From the NCBI GenBank assembly GCA_032718865.1, contig JALUTQ010000035.1:248001-312000 (forward strand): a stretch of 64,000 nucleotides of DNA. Direction: 5' to 3'. This document shows, piece after piece, positions 34,935 to 44,949 of this stretch. The translations under genes and the position numbers were made by a program. The first letter of the stretch is position 1; each line of letters begins with the position of its first letter. Under the pieces are notes generated by a model. The model searched no databases and was not told the origin of the DNA. It worked only from the letters and a program-made list of their open reading frames with translations. This stretch comes from Tilletia caries (taxonomy: Eukaryota; Basidiomycota; Exobasidiomycetes; Tilletiales; Tilletiaceae).

Positions 34935-35473
34935 ACAATGGAACCACTGCTGCTTTTCTGCCTTTGCCATTTCCATCTGTAGAACTGGAGTCTGGACTCT
35001 GGAGATGAGCGGGCATGAGGACCACCCTGTCTGAATCTTTTAGCCGCCTCTTCGCGGGAAGGTGAGCAACGAGAGCCGGGCGGGGTCGGGAAGTTCCCCA
35101 GTCGGGATTCGGAAAGCTTTTCTTTATCTGCTCAAAAATCCAAAGATAAGATCGGGCCGTTTCCCACCGCTATATGCTGGGCCTATGGCCTCCAGCTGAC
35201 CAGCTCCAACCCAAGGCTTCAACCCGACCCAACTCTCAACTGCGGCCAGCGAGTGCTGTCCGTCCTGACGCAGATAGAGAGCACGCCCATCCCGTCCCGT
35301 TGAGATAGAGGTATGTGGAAAGAGTGATATAAAAGAGACCATTTTCCTCTCCTGCTGAACTCTCTCCCCCTCAGCTGAAATCACTTCCTTGTCCCCATCA
35401 CATTTCCATATCCTTCCCCCTTCCGCTCTCCATTACATCCCTCTTCCTCCCTTTCAGCATCACTACAGCCATC
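34935..35473. other. Intergenic region upstream of purine permease
   Basis: No gene seen. It ends in a CT-rich leader before the permease ATG. The AGTGATATAAAAGAGACC stretch near 35325 is a possible TATA box, which would fit a regulated transporter gene. Confidence 0.5.
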
Positions 35474-37799
35474 ATGGCCGAGGAGAAACAGGAATCCACG
35501 GTCACTACCCAGCCGTTCCGCACCGAGGAGCCCACGATGACGCTCTCCAGCAAGGTCTCTTCCAAAATCCAAAAACTCGGGACCAAGGACGCCTGGGTGG
35601 GCAAGTACAACTATTCGGAGCTTTGCCTGCCACGATGGAACCCATGGGGCTGGGGCACCCGCCGGCAGAAGCGGGACGAGGACGAGGGCGGAGAGGGTGT
35701 GGGTGAGGGTGAGGGGCACACTAGGAGGCTGGAAAAGGGCGAGGTACCCTTCTACGGCCTCGAAGATGACCTGCCCATCCTACTGGCCATCCTCTGCGGA
35801 TTCCAGCACAACCTAGCCATGCTTGCCGGGCTGATCACCCCTCCCATCATCTTCGCCACCTCGCTCTCCCTCCCACCCGAAACGCAGGCGTACATGATCT
35901 CGGCCTCCCTCATCGCCTGCGGCTTCCTCTCTGCCATCCAGATGTCCGCGATCCCGTTACCGTTCGGTCGACAACTCGGCACGGGTATCGTCTCTGTCGT
36001 AGGAACCTCCTTTGCCACCATCAGTACCGCGTCGGCTATCTTCAGCGCCTTGTACCGAGATGGGACATGCCCGCTCAATGCTGATGGTTCTCGCGCGGCT
36101 TGTCCTGATGCGTATGGTTATCTCCTTGGCACATCGGCGGTATGTTCGCTTCTCGAGATGGCCCTCAGCTTCGTCCCGCCTCGCGTCTTGAAAAGGGTGT
36201 TCCCCCCCGTCGTGACTGGAGTGGTTGTGCTCCTCATCGGAGTCAACCTGATCGGAGAATCGGGTTTCAAGGTGCGTAGTGAGGGTACTGCATGCCAACT
36301 TCTGGTTTACATTCTCCACGGGACGAACACTCACGCTGCTTATTCTTCTGCAGAACTGGGGCGGCGGCTCTGGAAACTGCTCGTCACGTCCAGAGACCGG
36401 TTTCTTCGCCCTGTGCCCGAACATCAACGCGCCTCGAGCCTATGCCTGGGGCGATGCTCGATTCATTGGACTCGGTTTCGTGAGTGTAGACTCGCAGCTG
36501 TACGCAGTCCATGACTACCTTGCCCGTCACTTATCACCAAACAAGCCACTTCTCTTCTTGCTCCAAATCAAAGCTCTCCTTCGTCACCGTAATTATCGTG
36601 GAGATTTTCGGTAGCCCTGCCATGCGCAACGCCAGCATCGTCCTCGGTCTGCTCCTTCCACTTGTGGTCGCCGGCCCACTAGGTTATATCGATGGTTCGG
36701 CCATTTCTTCTGCAAAACCAATCACGTTCCTCTGGACCACGACATTCAAACTGCGTATCTATGCGCCTGCGATCCTACCTCTCCTCGCCGTGTACATCTC
36801 GCTCATGATGGAAGGTGAGTTCCTCGCGCTTCCCTCTTCGTGCCTCAATCAGAATTTCACTCATCGTGCCCTGTCCCCCTCCTCTCGAGTAGCAATCGGA
36901 GATATCACTGCCACAAGTGATGTGTCGAAGCTCAGCGTTGTGGGACCCGAGTTCGACCGAAGGATCGCAGGCGGTATCTTGTCTGACGGCCTCAATGGAT
37001 GTCTGGCCGCTCTGTTCACGGTGGCGCCCGTATCTGTGTTGTAAGCACCAGGCGTTCCCTCTATCAACTCTTGAGATCCTACTGCAATGCCGCTCACACT
37101 TGGTTCTGCTTCCGCACACTTCTTATCCCAGCGCCCAGAATGTGGCCTGCATCTCCCTCACTAGAGTGGCCAATCGCAAAGCCGGATACTTCTGCTGTGC
37201 ATTCCTGGTCCTGTTCGGCATCATCGGCAAGATTGGTGGTCTGGTCCTCGCCATACCTGCTCCCATCTTGGGTGGGGTGAGTCCTTTCTTTTCCCTTTCA
37301 TCCTTCCCTCCCAGATCCATGACTGACCACTCTTCAAGCATCCTCTTGACTGGAGTAGGTGACCACGTATCTCTTCGCTGCTGTTGCGACGAGCGGCATT
37401 GCCGTCCTGTCCAAAGTACACTTCACCCGTCGGACACGTTTCGTGCTGGCCGCCAGTCTAGGACCCGGCTTCGGCCAGCTCCTGCTCCCCGACTGGTTCG
37501 ACTACGTCTTCTCGGTGACAGGCCCGAATAAGGCTTTGAACGGCTTCCTGCAGTCGATCAAGATCATCGTCGAAACTCCGTTCCTGATCGCTGCCATCTG
37601 CGGCATCATCACGAACTCGATACTGCCGCTCGAGAGGGAGGATCGCGAGATCCGGGATGCGCAGGAGGCGGAGTGGAAGCGGAAGGAGGAGGAGTATTAT
37701 GCGAATCATCCGCAACGTGGTCACCAATTGCAGGCCAACCGAGATGTCGAGGGCGAGGCGGAGCGACACGGCTCGCACGATTCGATAAGCAAGGAGTAA
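35474..37799 (+). CDS. NCS2 purine permease (UapA/UapC-like)
   Basis: Six exons (35474-36271, 36354-36479, 36574-36814, 36893-37040, 37132-37276, 37359-37799) encode 632 residues. The protein has about 12-14 membrane segments and cytosolic tails at both ends, the C-terminal one highly charged (REDREIRDAQEAEWKRKEEE). Family landmarks include CGFQHNLAMLAGLITPPII in the first helix, the TS/GS stretch GTGIVSVVGTSFATIS and the signature region AQNVACISLTRVANRKAG. Fungal UapA and UapC carry uric acid, xanthine and other purines with protons across the plasma membrane. The signature departs from the usual QN-x-G pattern, with Ala at the fourth position, which could change specificity or kinetics. 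Confidence 0.93.
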
Positions 37800-39785
37800 A
37801 GAGAACCCATCTTCAGGCTTCGTCAGAATCCAGCACCTGCTTTTCTATCTTCTCTCCGTCTTCTCTCCCTGGTACGTGACACTTTTGGGCTATATTCTTT
37901 TGTATCGATATCATTAGCACGGACTGCTTTGCTTCTCAATTTACGAGGCGTTTACTACACCACCGGCTGGTCTCAAGTGGTTCTGAAGTATTGGAGGCTT
38001 TAGACTTGGGGAAGAGTTGGGGAATGATTGGGGAATAGTGGGGATGAGGAACTCAGAGAAGGCTTATGACTGAAGTATGGAACAATTCTACTGCATGTAA
38101 TGCTTCATGAAGACTTCCAGACTGAGAGTTCGAGACGAGAAAGGTGTAAAATAGTTCGGGAAGACTCCCCAAAGAGCCGCTCCAGCGCACCCACAGAAAA
38201 ACCCTGGCACGTGATCTTGATAGAGTGATCATTCTTTGATCATTCTTGCTTTTACGCACGTTCGAGCACCCCACACCCAGAATCCTCCTCCTCGCAACTC
38301 CGCGACCCGGTGTTGCGAGAATTTCTGCCTTAGAGAATTTTTTTACCTTCTCACCCACTCACCCGACCTTCTTCCACAGCCTCAGACCTCCGCTCAGTGC
38401 TCACCATTCTTCATCCCCCATCCCGTACACCCGGGCAATAGGATGCGCATGCGCATCAGCACCTCAGCATCAGTGTCCTCCCTGCGCTCGCCCACAGCAG
38501 CACCAGCTTCTTCCCTAGCCCACCCACTCCCATCCGCACCCGCATCCGCCATCTGACACCATCACTGACTTTTTCACACCGCGTCACCACCGTCTGACCA
38601 CTCACTCATCCTCCTCTTTTCCAGAGCAGTCAACACAGCTTGCCTTCGTCCTCTTCTCTTCCGGCGTTGACTGCTGACTTCCCTGTTCCCTTCGCCTCCG
38701 CTGATTTTTCTTCACACACCCTGTTCTCATGCGCAGATTTTCTCTTTTCTCGCACATTTTTTTCCCCCTCCCCCCCTCTCACCTCTGCGCTCTGTCCTCG
38801 TCCCGCCTACAGTCACAGCCCTCGAACAGACACGAACGCGCTGTGCCGGCTGGTTCAGTTCTCCTCTATCCTTGTAGTATAATGTATGAATGGTCATTCA
38901 CCGCATCGCGCATCGATCCATTCCTGCATACATATTTGTGGGCGTGATCGTGAAAGGAGAGGATCCTGAAAGTGGGGATTCATAGGGGCAGACACCTGAG
39001 AAGACTTGACCTAACCATTGCCCAAGCATTTGGGTAAGTCTTGGGGAAGTATTTGAGTCAACTATTTCAGAACTCTTCCCCATGCGGCGATCGCCTTCGG
39101 GAAGACTTTGACTCTCGAGGCGGCCAATTATTGGGGAAGACTTGCCCCAACTATTGTGAAGACTTAAGAACAGCCGGTGGTGTACCCAGATCTTGCTTTC
39201 AGAATGGTTCTTGCAAGCTTTGACAGAGAGGGAGGTGGAGGGCCGCGCGGCCGCGTTGGGCTGACTTATTTGGGCGTGGGAAAGCGAACGGAACGGGTCC
39301 TTTATACTACCGATCTCGGCCAAACAAAGGTCCATTCCATGGAGCTGAAGGCACCGGCGAGACGGCAACCATGGCTTTTCGATCGAAAGGCGGGCAACGC
39401 GTATTAAAACTCCTCGTCCCTGTACAGCTAAAACGCCTCGGGAACGTTTCGAGGTCGTGCGTGCGGGACGGCGGACGGCGGACGGCGGACACGTGTAAAG
39501 CGCGATGTGGACGAGAGCTCGTACCGTAGGACCTCGACACCTCAGTGCCTGAACGTTTCCAGTGACACCAAAACTATTGAGAGGTCGCGGATGCTTACCA
39601 AGTACCTACATAGGCCATGCGGTCATGAATGGGGTGTTTGGGCTGAGAATCAGGCGTAACGAGACGTTTGCTCTGAGCGATCCTACTGATCCTTGAAAAA
39701 CGTTCGCTCACCTTTCAAGCAGTTATACTCTCTCCACCGCTCCACCTTTCTCTCCTTCTTCTCAGACATGCACACCCTCACGGTT
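37800..39785. other. Non-coding stretch entering accessory island
   Basis: No supported gene. The sequence carries many dispersed TTGGGGAAG/CTTCCCCAA motifs in both orientations at about 37990-38190 and 39000-39165. A CT-rich tract spans 38230-38870, and (GGACGGC)n lies at 39466-39491. Base composition and codon-like structure drop compared with the flanking core genes. Confidence 0.55.
39466..39491. repeat. GGACGGC heptamer repeat
   Basis: Three to four perfect tandem copies of the 7-bp unit GGACGGC lie here, in otherwise unassigned sequence. Confidence 0.85.
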
Positions 39786-40087
39786 TTATCGCGGGCGCAC
39801 GCAATCTGCCCTGCTCTGAGTGAAACCTTTTGAGCAGTCGCAGCCCTTTTGGCCCTTGCAAACATCCATGCAGTCCCCCAAGTCGGACAAGGCAATTTTG
39901 TCGTAGTGGTCCTTGTACTGTCAGGTCCAAATTGTGGTAACGCGGGATTCCTGGATCTACAAGCACGGAGACTGAGTGTAAATCGAGTACTCACGGATTT
40001 GTCTCCCTGCACAGTACTCGCACCGCCGACGATGACCATCGCGAAGGCAAGGGAAATGAGCATGGAGGTGGAGTTGAACGCCTTCAT
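39786..40087 (-). CDS. Small cysteine-rich secreted protein
   Basis: Two exons (40087-39995 and 39917-39786) give 74 residues. The first is an N-terminal signal peptide, MKAFNSTSMLISLAFAMVIV, followed by GGASTVQG, a likely cleavage zone. The mature part is about 45 residues with five cysteines in the pattern C-x3-C-x5-C-x-C-x10-C (DCMDVCKGQKGCDC). Size, signal peptide and Cys content fit an effector-like or antimicrobial-type secreted protein, but no family is recognised. The acceptor inside CTGACAG is required; other acceptors give early stops. A decayed copy lies at about 44745-44930. Confidence 0.65.
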
Positions 40088-40532
40088 GATGTTGTAGGTA
40101 GTTAGTTTGTGAGTTTGGTGGTCTGAAGGAGTAAGGAGAGTATAAGAGGAAGGACTGATGGTTTCTGCTCGAAGGGGTGGTCGAGGCCGGAATCGTTCAA
40201 TCCTCATTCGAGGAGCAGGTCTGAATAGAACGTGAAGCCACTGTTGTGAGGTGCCATCATCTCGCTTCGACCTCTCTCTCACCATCGGACCTTCGAACCT
40301 TCCCTCTTTTTTTGCCAAAGGCGGGATAGGCTTAATCTCAGGCGTCCCTTTCAAACGAGCGGATGCTCTTAATTCGACGAAGCGACAAGCCGCCGACACG
40401 CCGCCCCGAACCGGAGGTTCGGCGATTAAGCGCGATCGGGGCGCGATTTGACAACTATCTTTAGCACGCTCACGTTGAGGGTGTTCATATATTGCAATAA
40501 ATTGAGACCAGCATCAACTTTCCCTCTTAGTT

Positions 40533-40605
40533 GAGCGGTCAGTGATGCAACTTGCAATTGGTTCAAGTCTCTGGTTCGATTCCCACTTAGGTCATTCTTT
40601 TTTCC
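40533..40605 (+). pseudogene. tRNA-like sequence with A and B boxes
   Basis: A good A box (TAGTTGAGCGG) is followed about 35 nt later by a perfect B box (GGTTCGATTCC) and, after 10 nt, a T-rich run that could terminate RNA polymerase III. The acceptor, T and anticodon stems do not pair properly, so this is not a normal tRNA gene. It is either a tRNA pseudogene or the head of a SINE-like element. Confidence 0.4.
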
Positions 40606-40757
40606 CTTTTTTCCTCTTTTTTCGACTTGGTCGCTAAGTTAGGATAACAGTCACAATTTTTTTTGCGGGTTAGAGTTAGCGCGTAGCGGGCAGGATTAGA
40701 CATGATAGCAATGGAGACGGACGACGGACAAGACTGTCCTTTTGGTTGGGGGGGTTC

Positions 40758-40778
40758 CGGGGGGGCAAAGCCCCCCCG
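40758..40778. other. Perfect GC hairpin
   Basis: CGGGGGGGC, a three-base AAA loop and GCCCCCCCG form a perfect 9-bp inverted repeat. It lies 170 bp downstream of the tRNA-like head. Confidence 0.85.
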
Positions 40779-40870
40779 CCGAGCTGGAAGTGGGGTCACG
40801 TGGGTTAGCATATCGGCGATTTTTGGACCGCCATTATACCGGGATTCGTCGAAATAAGGCGCAAGTAACC

Positions 40871-41598
40871 TGAATGTCCCGATCTATGGTCGATTCGCCC
40901 CGAGCATGAGGCGATTGGCCCCGTAAGCGTTTTTTGAATTGAGCCCGTAAGATGAGGCGATTCAGCCCGTAATTATCGGCGACTGAACCCATAAACAAAG
41001 GCGATTGAGCCCATAAAGATGGTCGATTGGCCCCATAAGGCAGGGCACTGGCCCCATAAAAATCTCAAATCGCCTTTGGCGACCTTCCCTGCTTCCAAAT
41101 CTTCCAGATAAATTATTCTACAGCGGCCAGGGTGCCTGAAGTAACTGTACTGAGCTTCCAGGGTCATATCCGGTCATAGTCGGGCCGGGATGGCGGTCTT
41201 CGGTGACGTAATTCACTTTGAGAGCTCGTCGACGGGCAGAAACGCTTCACAGAAGCTCGACTTGTGTGTGAGTTGAACCCTCTTACATACCTGAAGGCCC
41301 GACCGGTCGTTTGGACAGTGTCAGTACACACTACCGCTCTATCCGGCTGAAATAGACATTACGGGCTCTGTCCACCATCTTTATGGGCTCTGTCCACCAT
41401 CTTTATGGAGCCAATCGACCATCTTTATGGGTTCAATGTACTAATCTTACGGGGTCAATGCACCAAAATTGCGTTTTTTACGGGCTCAATCGACCATCTT
41501 TATGGGGTCACATGACCATCTTTATGGGGTCACTCAACCATAGATCGGGGTCAGTGCCGGGGTGCTCGGGGCGAACCGACCATAGATCGGGATATTCA
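40871..41598. mobile_element. Foldback element with subrepeated inverted arms
   Basis: The ends are 35-bp inverted repeats matching at 33 positions: 40871-40905 (TGAATGTCCCGATCTATGG...) and 41564-41598. Each arm continues inward as a 21-22-bp array with core CGATTGAGCCCATAAAGATGG, about eight degenerate copies on the left (to ~41070) and about ten in reverse on the right (from ~41360). A unique spacer of about 280 bp lies between them. There is no coding capacity. This is the structure of a foldback DNA element, which would need a transposase supplied elsewhere. No clear target-site duplication is seen. Confidence 0.8.
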
Positions 41599-41699
41599 CC
41601 CGTTCTCGGAGTGCTGGCTCGGAGAAGCGGAAGTGGTCAGAGGGGTCTCATATGGGGAAGACCCCCAAGCATGTGGTCGAGACTCGGGGTCTCTCCGTC

Positions 41700-41945
41700 T
41701 CAAGGGGTAAAGCGCTTGTGGGTAAAACCCGCTCCTCAGTGGGTAAAAGTGAGGATTTGCAAGTGAGATGAACAATTTTACCCCTTCCGGCACCATTTTT
41801 ACCCACGTGGGGTAAAAGTTCCAGGGTAAATTTGGGGGTCTGCATGGGTAACGGTGGGTAAAAATGGAAGCTTAGAGGCCGCCTATTCAGTTTTACCCAC
41901 TTTTTACCCCCGCGTGGGTAAAGTGGCATGGGTAAAATTCGGGAC
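41700..41945. repeat. Cluster of GGGTAAA/TTTACCC motifs
   Basis: At least twelve GGGTAAA or TTTACCC heptamers lie in both orientations within about 245 bp, many extended to GTGGGTAAAA or TTTTACCCAC. Spacing is irregular, so this is a motif cluster rather than a tandem repeat. It lies directly between the foldback element and the 67-bp repeat element. Confidence 0.8.
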
Positions 41946-41952
41946 TCTCATT

Positions 41953-42173
41953 CGACCAAGAAACGTTTTACCGCGCCGCGTTGATGTAAAGAATGTAGCA
42001 GCAGCGGACGGCGTCGCGTTTAAACAGAAACGTTTTACCGCGCCGCGTTGATGTAAAGAATGTAGCAGCAGCGGACGGCGTCGCGTTTAAACAGAAACGT
42101 TTTACCGCGCCGCGTTGATGTAAAGAATGTAGCAGCAGCGGACGGCGTCGCGTTTAAACGTTTCTTGGTTGAC
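41953..42173. mobile_element. MITE-like element with three 67-bp tandem units
   Basis: Three identical 67-bp units, each starting AGAAACGTTTTACCGCGCCG and ending GTTTAAAC, occupy 41959-42025, 42026-42092 and 42093-42159. The block is bounded by the inverted ends CGACCAAGAAACGTTT and AAACGTTTCTTGGTTG. It has no open frame. The perfect identity of the units points to recent amplification. Confidence 0.85.
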
Positions 42174-42470
42174 TGTAGGCTAACATGACTTTCTTCCGGA
42201 CGTAATTTTGGCGCACGCCATTTCGTCTCAGCTAACGGGCTCTCATGTCAGCGGCCTAAGGCCCATGGGTACGCCTCCGTTCTTCAAGTTGAGATTCCCA
42301 ACGTTGTTGAACGGTGAAGCGGTGAAGGGTATATATACGGGGCGGACTGCCTGTATCGATCCCGTCTTTCCCCTCATCCTTCATAAACTCCTCAATCTTT
42401 TCTTCTACATCCAGCTCGCGGTGCTGCGCATTTCCTGCTGTCACAAACATCAGATCCACCTCAAAGAACA

Positions 42471-43025
42471 ATGTTCTACCCTCGCCTCCTCCTTCTTATT
42501 CCTCACCTTCTGCTCCTTCTCACCACAGGAGCCACCTCTGCGCCCCTGCCGGGAACAGCCTGCCTTTCCTGCCCGGGTCCGGCTCTGGCTCAGCCCCCTA
42601 CTGTAAGTGCAAATATCGTTCCGCCTGATGTTTGGATGCCTTCGATCAGACAGTTGAAGTGTTCATTCCTCGTGCCGCAGCAGCTTAAAGCCCGTGTGGA
42701 CCCTCCAGGGTTCGTTCCGGACGCCAACGCTCTGAAGGACTCCGACGTTCTGGGCGATATCTACAGTGCGTTTCCGGAAGCGAGTCTTTCAGTCATACCG
42801 GGTACCGCCTGACACCGTTTCCCCCTTCTTTGTGTGCGTGGACCAAATGCACGCGTTGTAGATTCGGGTCGACGTCTTGTGGAGAACGTTTGGGAGTCGG
42901 AGCGAGCTGCCGCGGTGGAAAGGGAGAATGCACAGAGAGCACTCAATGAGTTGAGGCAGCGATTGGACGAAGAGCGACGACGAGCAGCACTGGCAAGGCA
43001 ACATGAGGGAGGACACCGCCCCTAA
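42471..43025 (+). CDS. Small secreted protein, single-module family member
   Basis: Three exons (42471-42602, 42681-42765, 42862-43025) encode 126 residues. A leucine-rich signal peptide (MFYPRLLLLIPHLLLLLTTG) is followed by ATSA as a plausible cleavage site. Exon 2 ends in DVLGDIY and exon 3, joined in phase 1, encodes a charged helix rich in Glu and Arg. The same ...DIY/phase-1-intron/helix layout occurs twice in the secreted protein at 55138-55938, so I group them as one family. Function unknown; an extracellular role is inferred from the signal peptide. Confidence 0.65.
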
Positions 43026-43949
43026 TGCTGTATTCCTACCTGTGTTTTGTCCATGTTCCAAAAATGTAGACGAACCTTTCTCTTCTTTTCCTCCACAACA
43101 GTGGTATGCAACACGCAGATCGTTATGAGTACGGTATTACAGGACGGGAAGAACGAGAATACGTTCACCCCGCCTCCTCCTAATTCGTCCACGTCGAGTC
43201 CTGAATTACAGTCGGGCTCGACGGCTCTGAGTCAGGTTCCGGCGCCGTTGTGGCATCTGGACAGCATGTGCCTCACCTCGACATCGACCTCGCCAAGGAG
43301 TACGGGGCGAATGCAATCTCATGATGCTAGGTCTGATGGCTCAGTGCCTCATACAGCGACTACATCCCGCCGAGGCTCAACGCCCAAGCAAGCTCTGATC
43401 TGGGAAGTTTGCTTGTTTCTTTTTCCCGCAGAGTCGGCAGAGTCTGGAATAGGGAGAGAGTATACAATTATACATCCAAGGAGTTGTCCGGTTGTCCAAA
43501 CGAACAAATTTGTACGTCTCTCCAGTCTCGTCATGTCAGATGTCAGGAGTTGCGAGAGCAAACTGCTTTCTGGGTTAGTCGCGGGAACTCTGGCGCTGTG
43601 TCAATTTTGACGTTCGCCACGTTGATGAAGCGATGTTTTGATCAACCTCTGCCTCGGTCGCTCACCGCTCATCAGACTGATTCTCCTAACTTCACTTTGG
43701 ACGCATCTGTCTGGGCGTCGGCTGGAGTTGGTTGATCATCTGTGGCGCTGTGGAAGGTATAAGTAGAGCAAAGGTAGTTCGTTCGTCCTGACCGTGTTCT
43801 GATTCCGTTTTCTCACCTTTCCCCGAGCCCCGAGTCTATTCACCTTCTCCTTCCCTCTTATGTGCCAACCCTAGATCTTATCTTCCTGCTGATCTTCCTG
43901 CTGATTTCTCAATTCTCACTATACTGCAGATAGTTCTCCCCAAACGACC
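43026..43949. other. Degenerate sequence between secreted-protein gene and oxidase pseudogene
   Basis: Open frames of 100-190 codons at 43047-43735 show coding-like stretches that switch frame, but no family is recognised. They may be the relic of another gene. The last 200 bp resembles a promoter and leader for the decayed oxidase that follows. Confidence 0.4.
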
Positions 43950-44766
43950 ATGCGCACAAGTTTGAATTTGTTCGGCGTCATGCTGGTACTCTTCAGTGCA
44001 ACACGAATACCAGATGCAGCAGGCGCCCGTCTTCGATTATCACTCGCGCAATGACCTCCACGGTCCGGCACTGGTTCTCCTCAAGTAACCTCAACATTGT
44101 ATACCCTTCCGAGTAATCCTACTCCGATCTGTTCAAGTCAACGGCCGCCCGCTTCAACTACCAGCCATCGGCCATCGCACTGCCTTCCAACCCCACCGCC
44201 GTCCAAGCCATCGTGCGCTGCGTTGGCAAGTCGAACGGTCGAGTTCAGGCTATCGCACGTGGTGGCGGACATTCATACGAAGCGTACTCGTCAGGCAGAC
44301 GGGATGGCGACGTCGTCATTGACCTTCGCAACATGAAGGGCATCACGGTCGACCAAAACGGTCGTCTCCGCAGGCGCCAAGCTCGGTGCCCTTGCCGAAA
44401 CGCTTGCGGATCAGAGTTACGCTCTCCCTCACGGCACGTGCGCGAGTGTCGGTGTGGCTGGTCATGCTAATCGGTGGTGTGTTCGCCTTCCAGGGTTGAG
44501 CGTGGGGTTATAGTTTATGGATCGTATCGTTAAGCATGCGCTACGTCAAGCCGGACGGAAGCATCGTTTATGTCACCGCTCAGAGTGAGCCCGACTTGTG
44601 GTTCGCCCTACGAGGAGCTGGTGCTGCGATCGGCGGAGTAGTTACTCGATTCAAATTCAAACTCGAGAAGGTAAGCTGTTGTCTGCTCGTGTTATCTCCA
44701 GCAGAAGTGCCTGATCTCACTCTCTTCCACATTACAGTCGTTTGAGGCACTCTACCTTTTTCCAAG
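43950..44766 (+). pseudogene. Decayed FAD-linked (BBE-like) oxidoreductase
   Basis: The start encodes a signal peptide (MRTSLNLFGVMLVLFSATR). Pieces of a berberine-bridge-enzyme-type flavin oxidase then appear in different frames: RFNYQPSAIALPSNPTAVQA, IARGGGHSYEAYSSG and VVIDLRNMKGITVD; then GAKLGALAETLADQSYALPH with GTCASVGVAGH; then DGSIVYVTAQSEPDLWFALR with GAGAAIGGVVTRF. At least three frame changes and several stops separate them, and the C-terminal substrate domain is missing. Intact relatives oxidise oligosaccharides or alkaloids in the extracellular space. Introns cannot explain every break, so I call it a pseudogene. Confidence 0.75.
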
Positions 44767-44930
44767 GGTACGCATTTTTGCAGTCGGAGTCCTTTCGGCC
44801 TTTGTAATCCTGTAGGCAGGAGTACAGATAGTCCAAGGCAACTTAGTTGCACACTTCGTCGCACTGTCAGGTCCAAATTGTAGTCAGGTAACGCGAGGGT
44901 GCAGGATCTCTAAGCATGGCAACTGGATCA
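44745..44930 (-). pseudogene. Truncated copy of the Cys-rich secreted-protein gene
   Basis: This minus-strand segment aligns with intron 1 and exon 2 of the gene at 39786-40087. The intron end ACAATTTGGACCTGACAG is identical over 18 bp. Downstream, blocks such as TTGCCTTG, AAAGGCCGAAAGG and CTCCGACTGC match in order. An in-frame stop appears after seven codons and the signal-peptide exon is absent. It lies ~5 kb from the intact gene in the same orientation. Confidence 0.7.
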
Positions 44931-44949
44931 ATGAGAATTCATCTTTTCA

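Noticed and set aside
40533..40605. Functional tRNA gene (Ala or Cys anticodon tried)
   Set aside because: Neither anticodon placement gave a paired anticodon stem, and acceptor and T stems mismatch; only the internal promoter boxes hold.
41341..41540. CRISPR-like array of ACCATCTTTATGGG units
   Set aside because: Spacing is 7-15 bp with degenerate units and a mirrored array at 40.9 kb; this is a foldback arm in a eukaryotic genome.
41700..41945. Telomeric or interstitial telomere repeat
   Set aside because: The motif is GGGTAAA in mixed orientation and irregular spacing, unlike a one-strand TTAGGG-type array.
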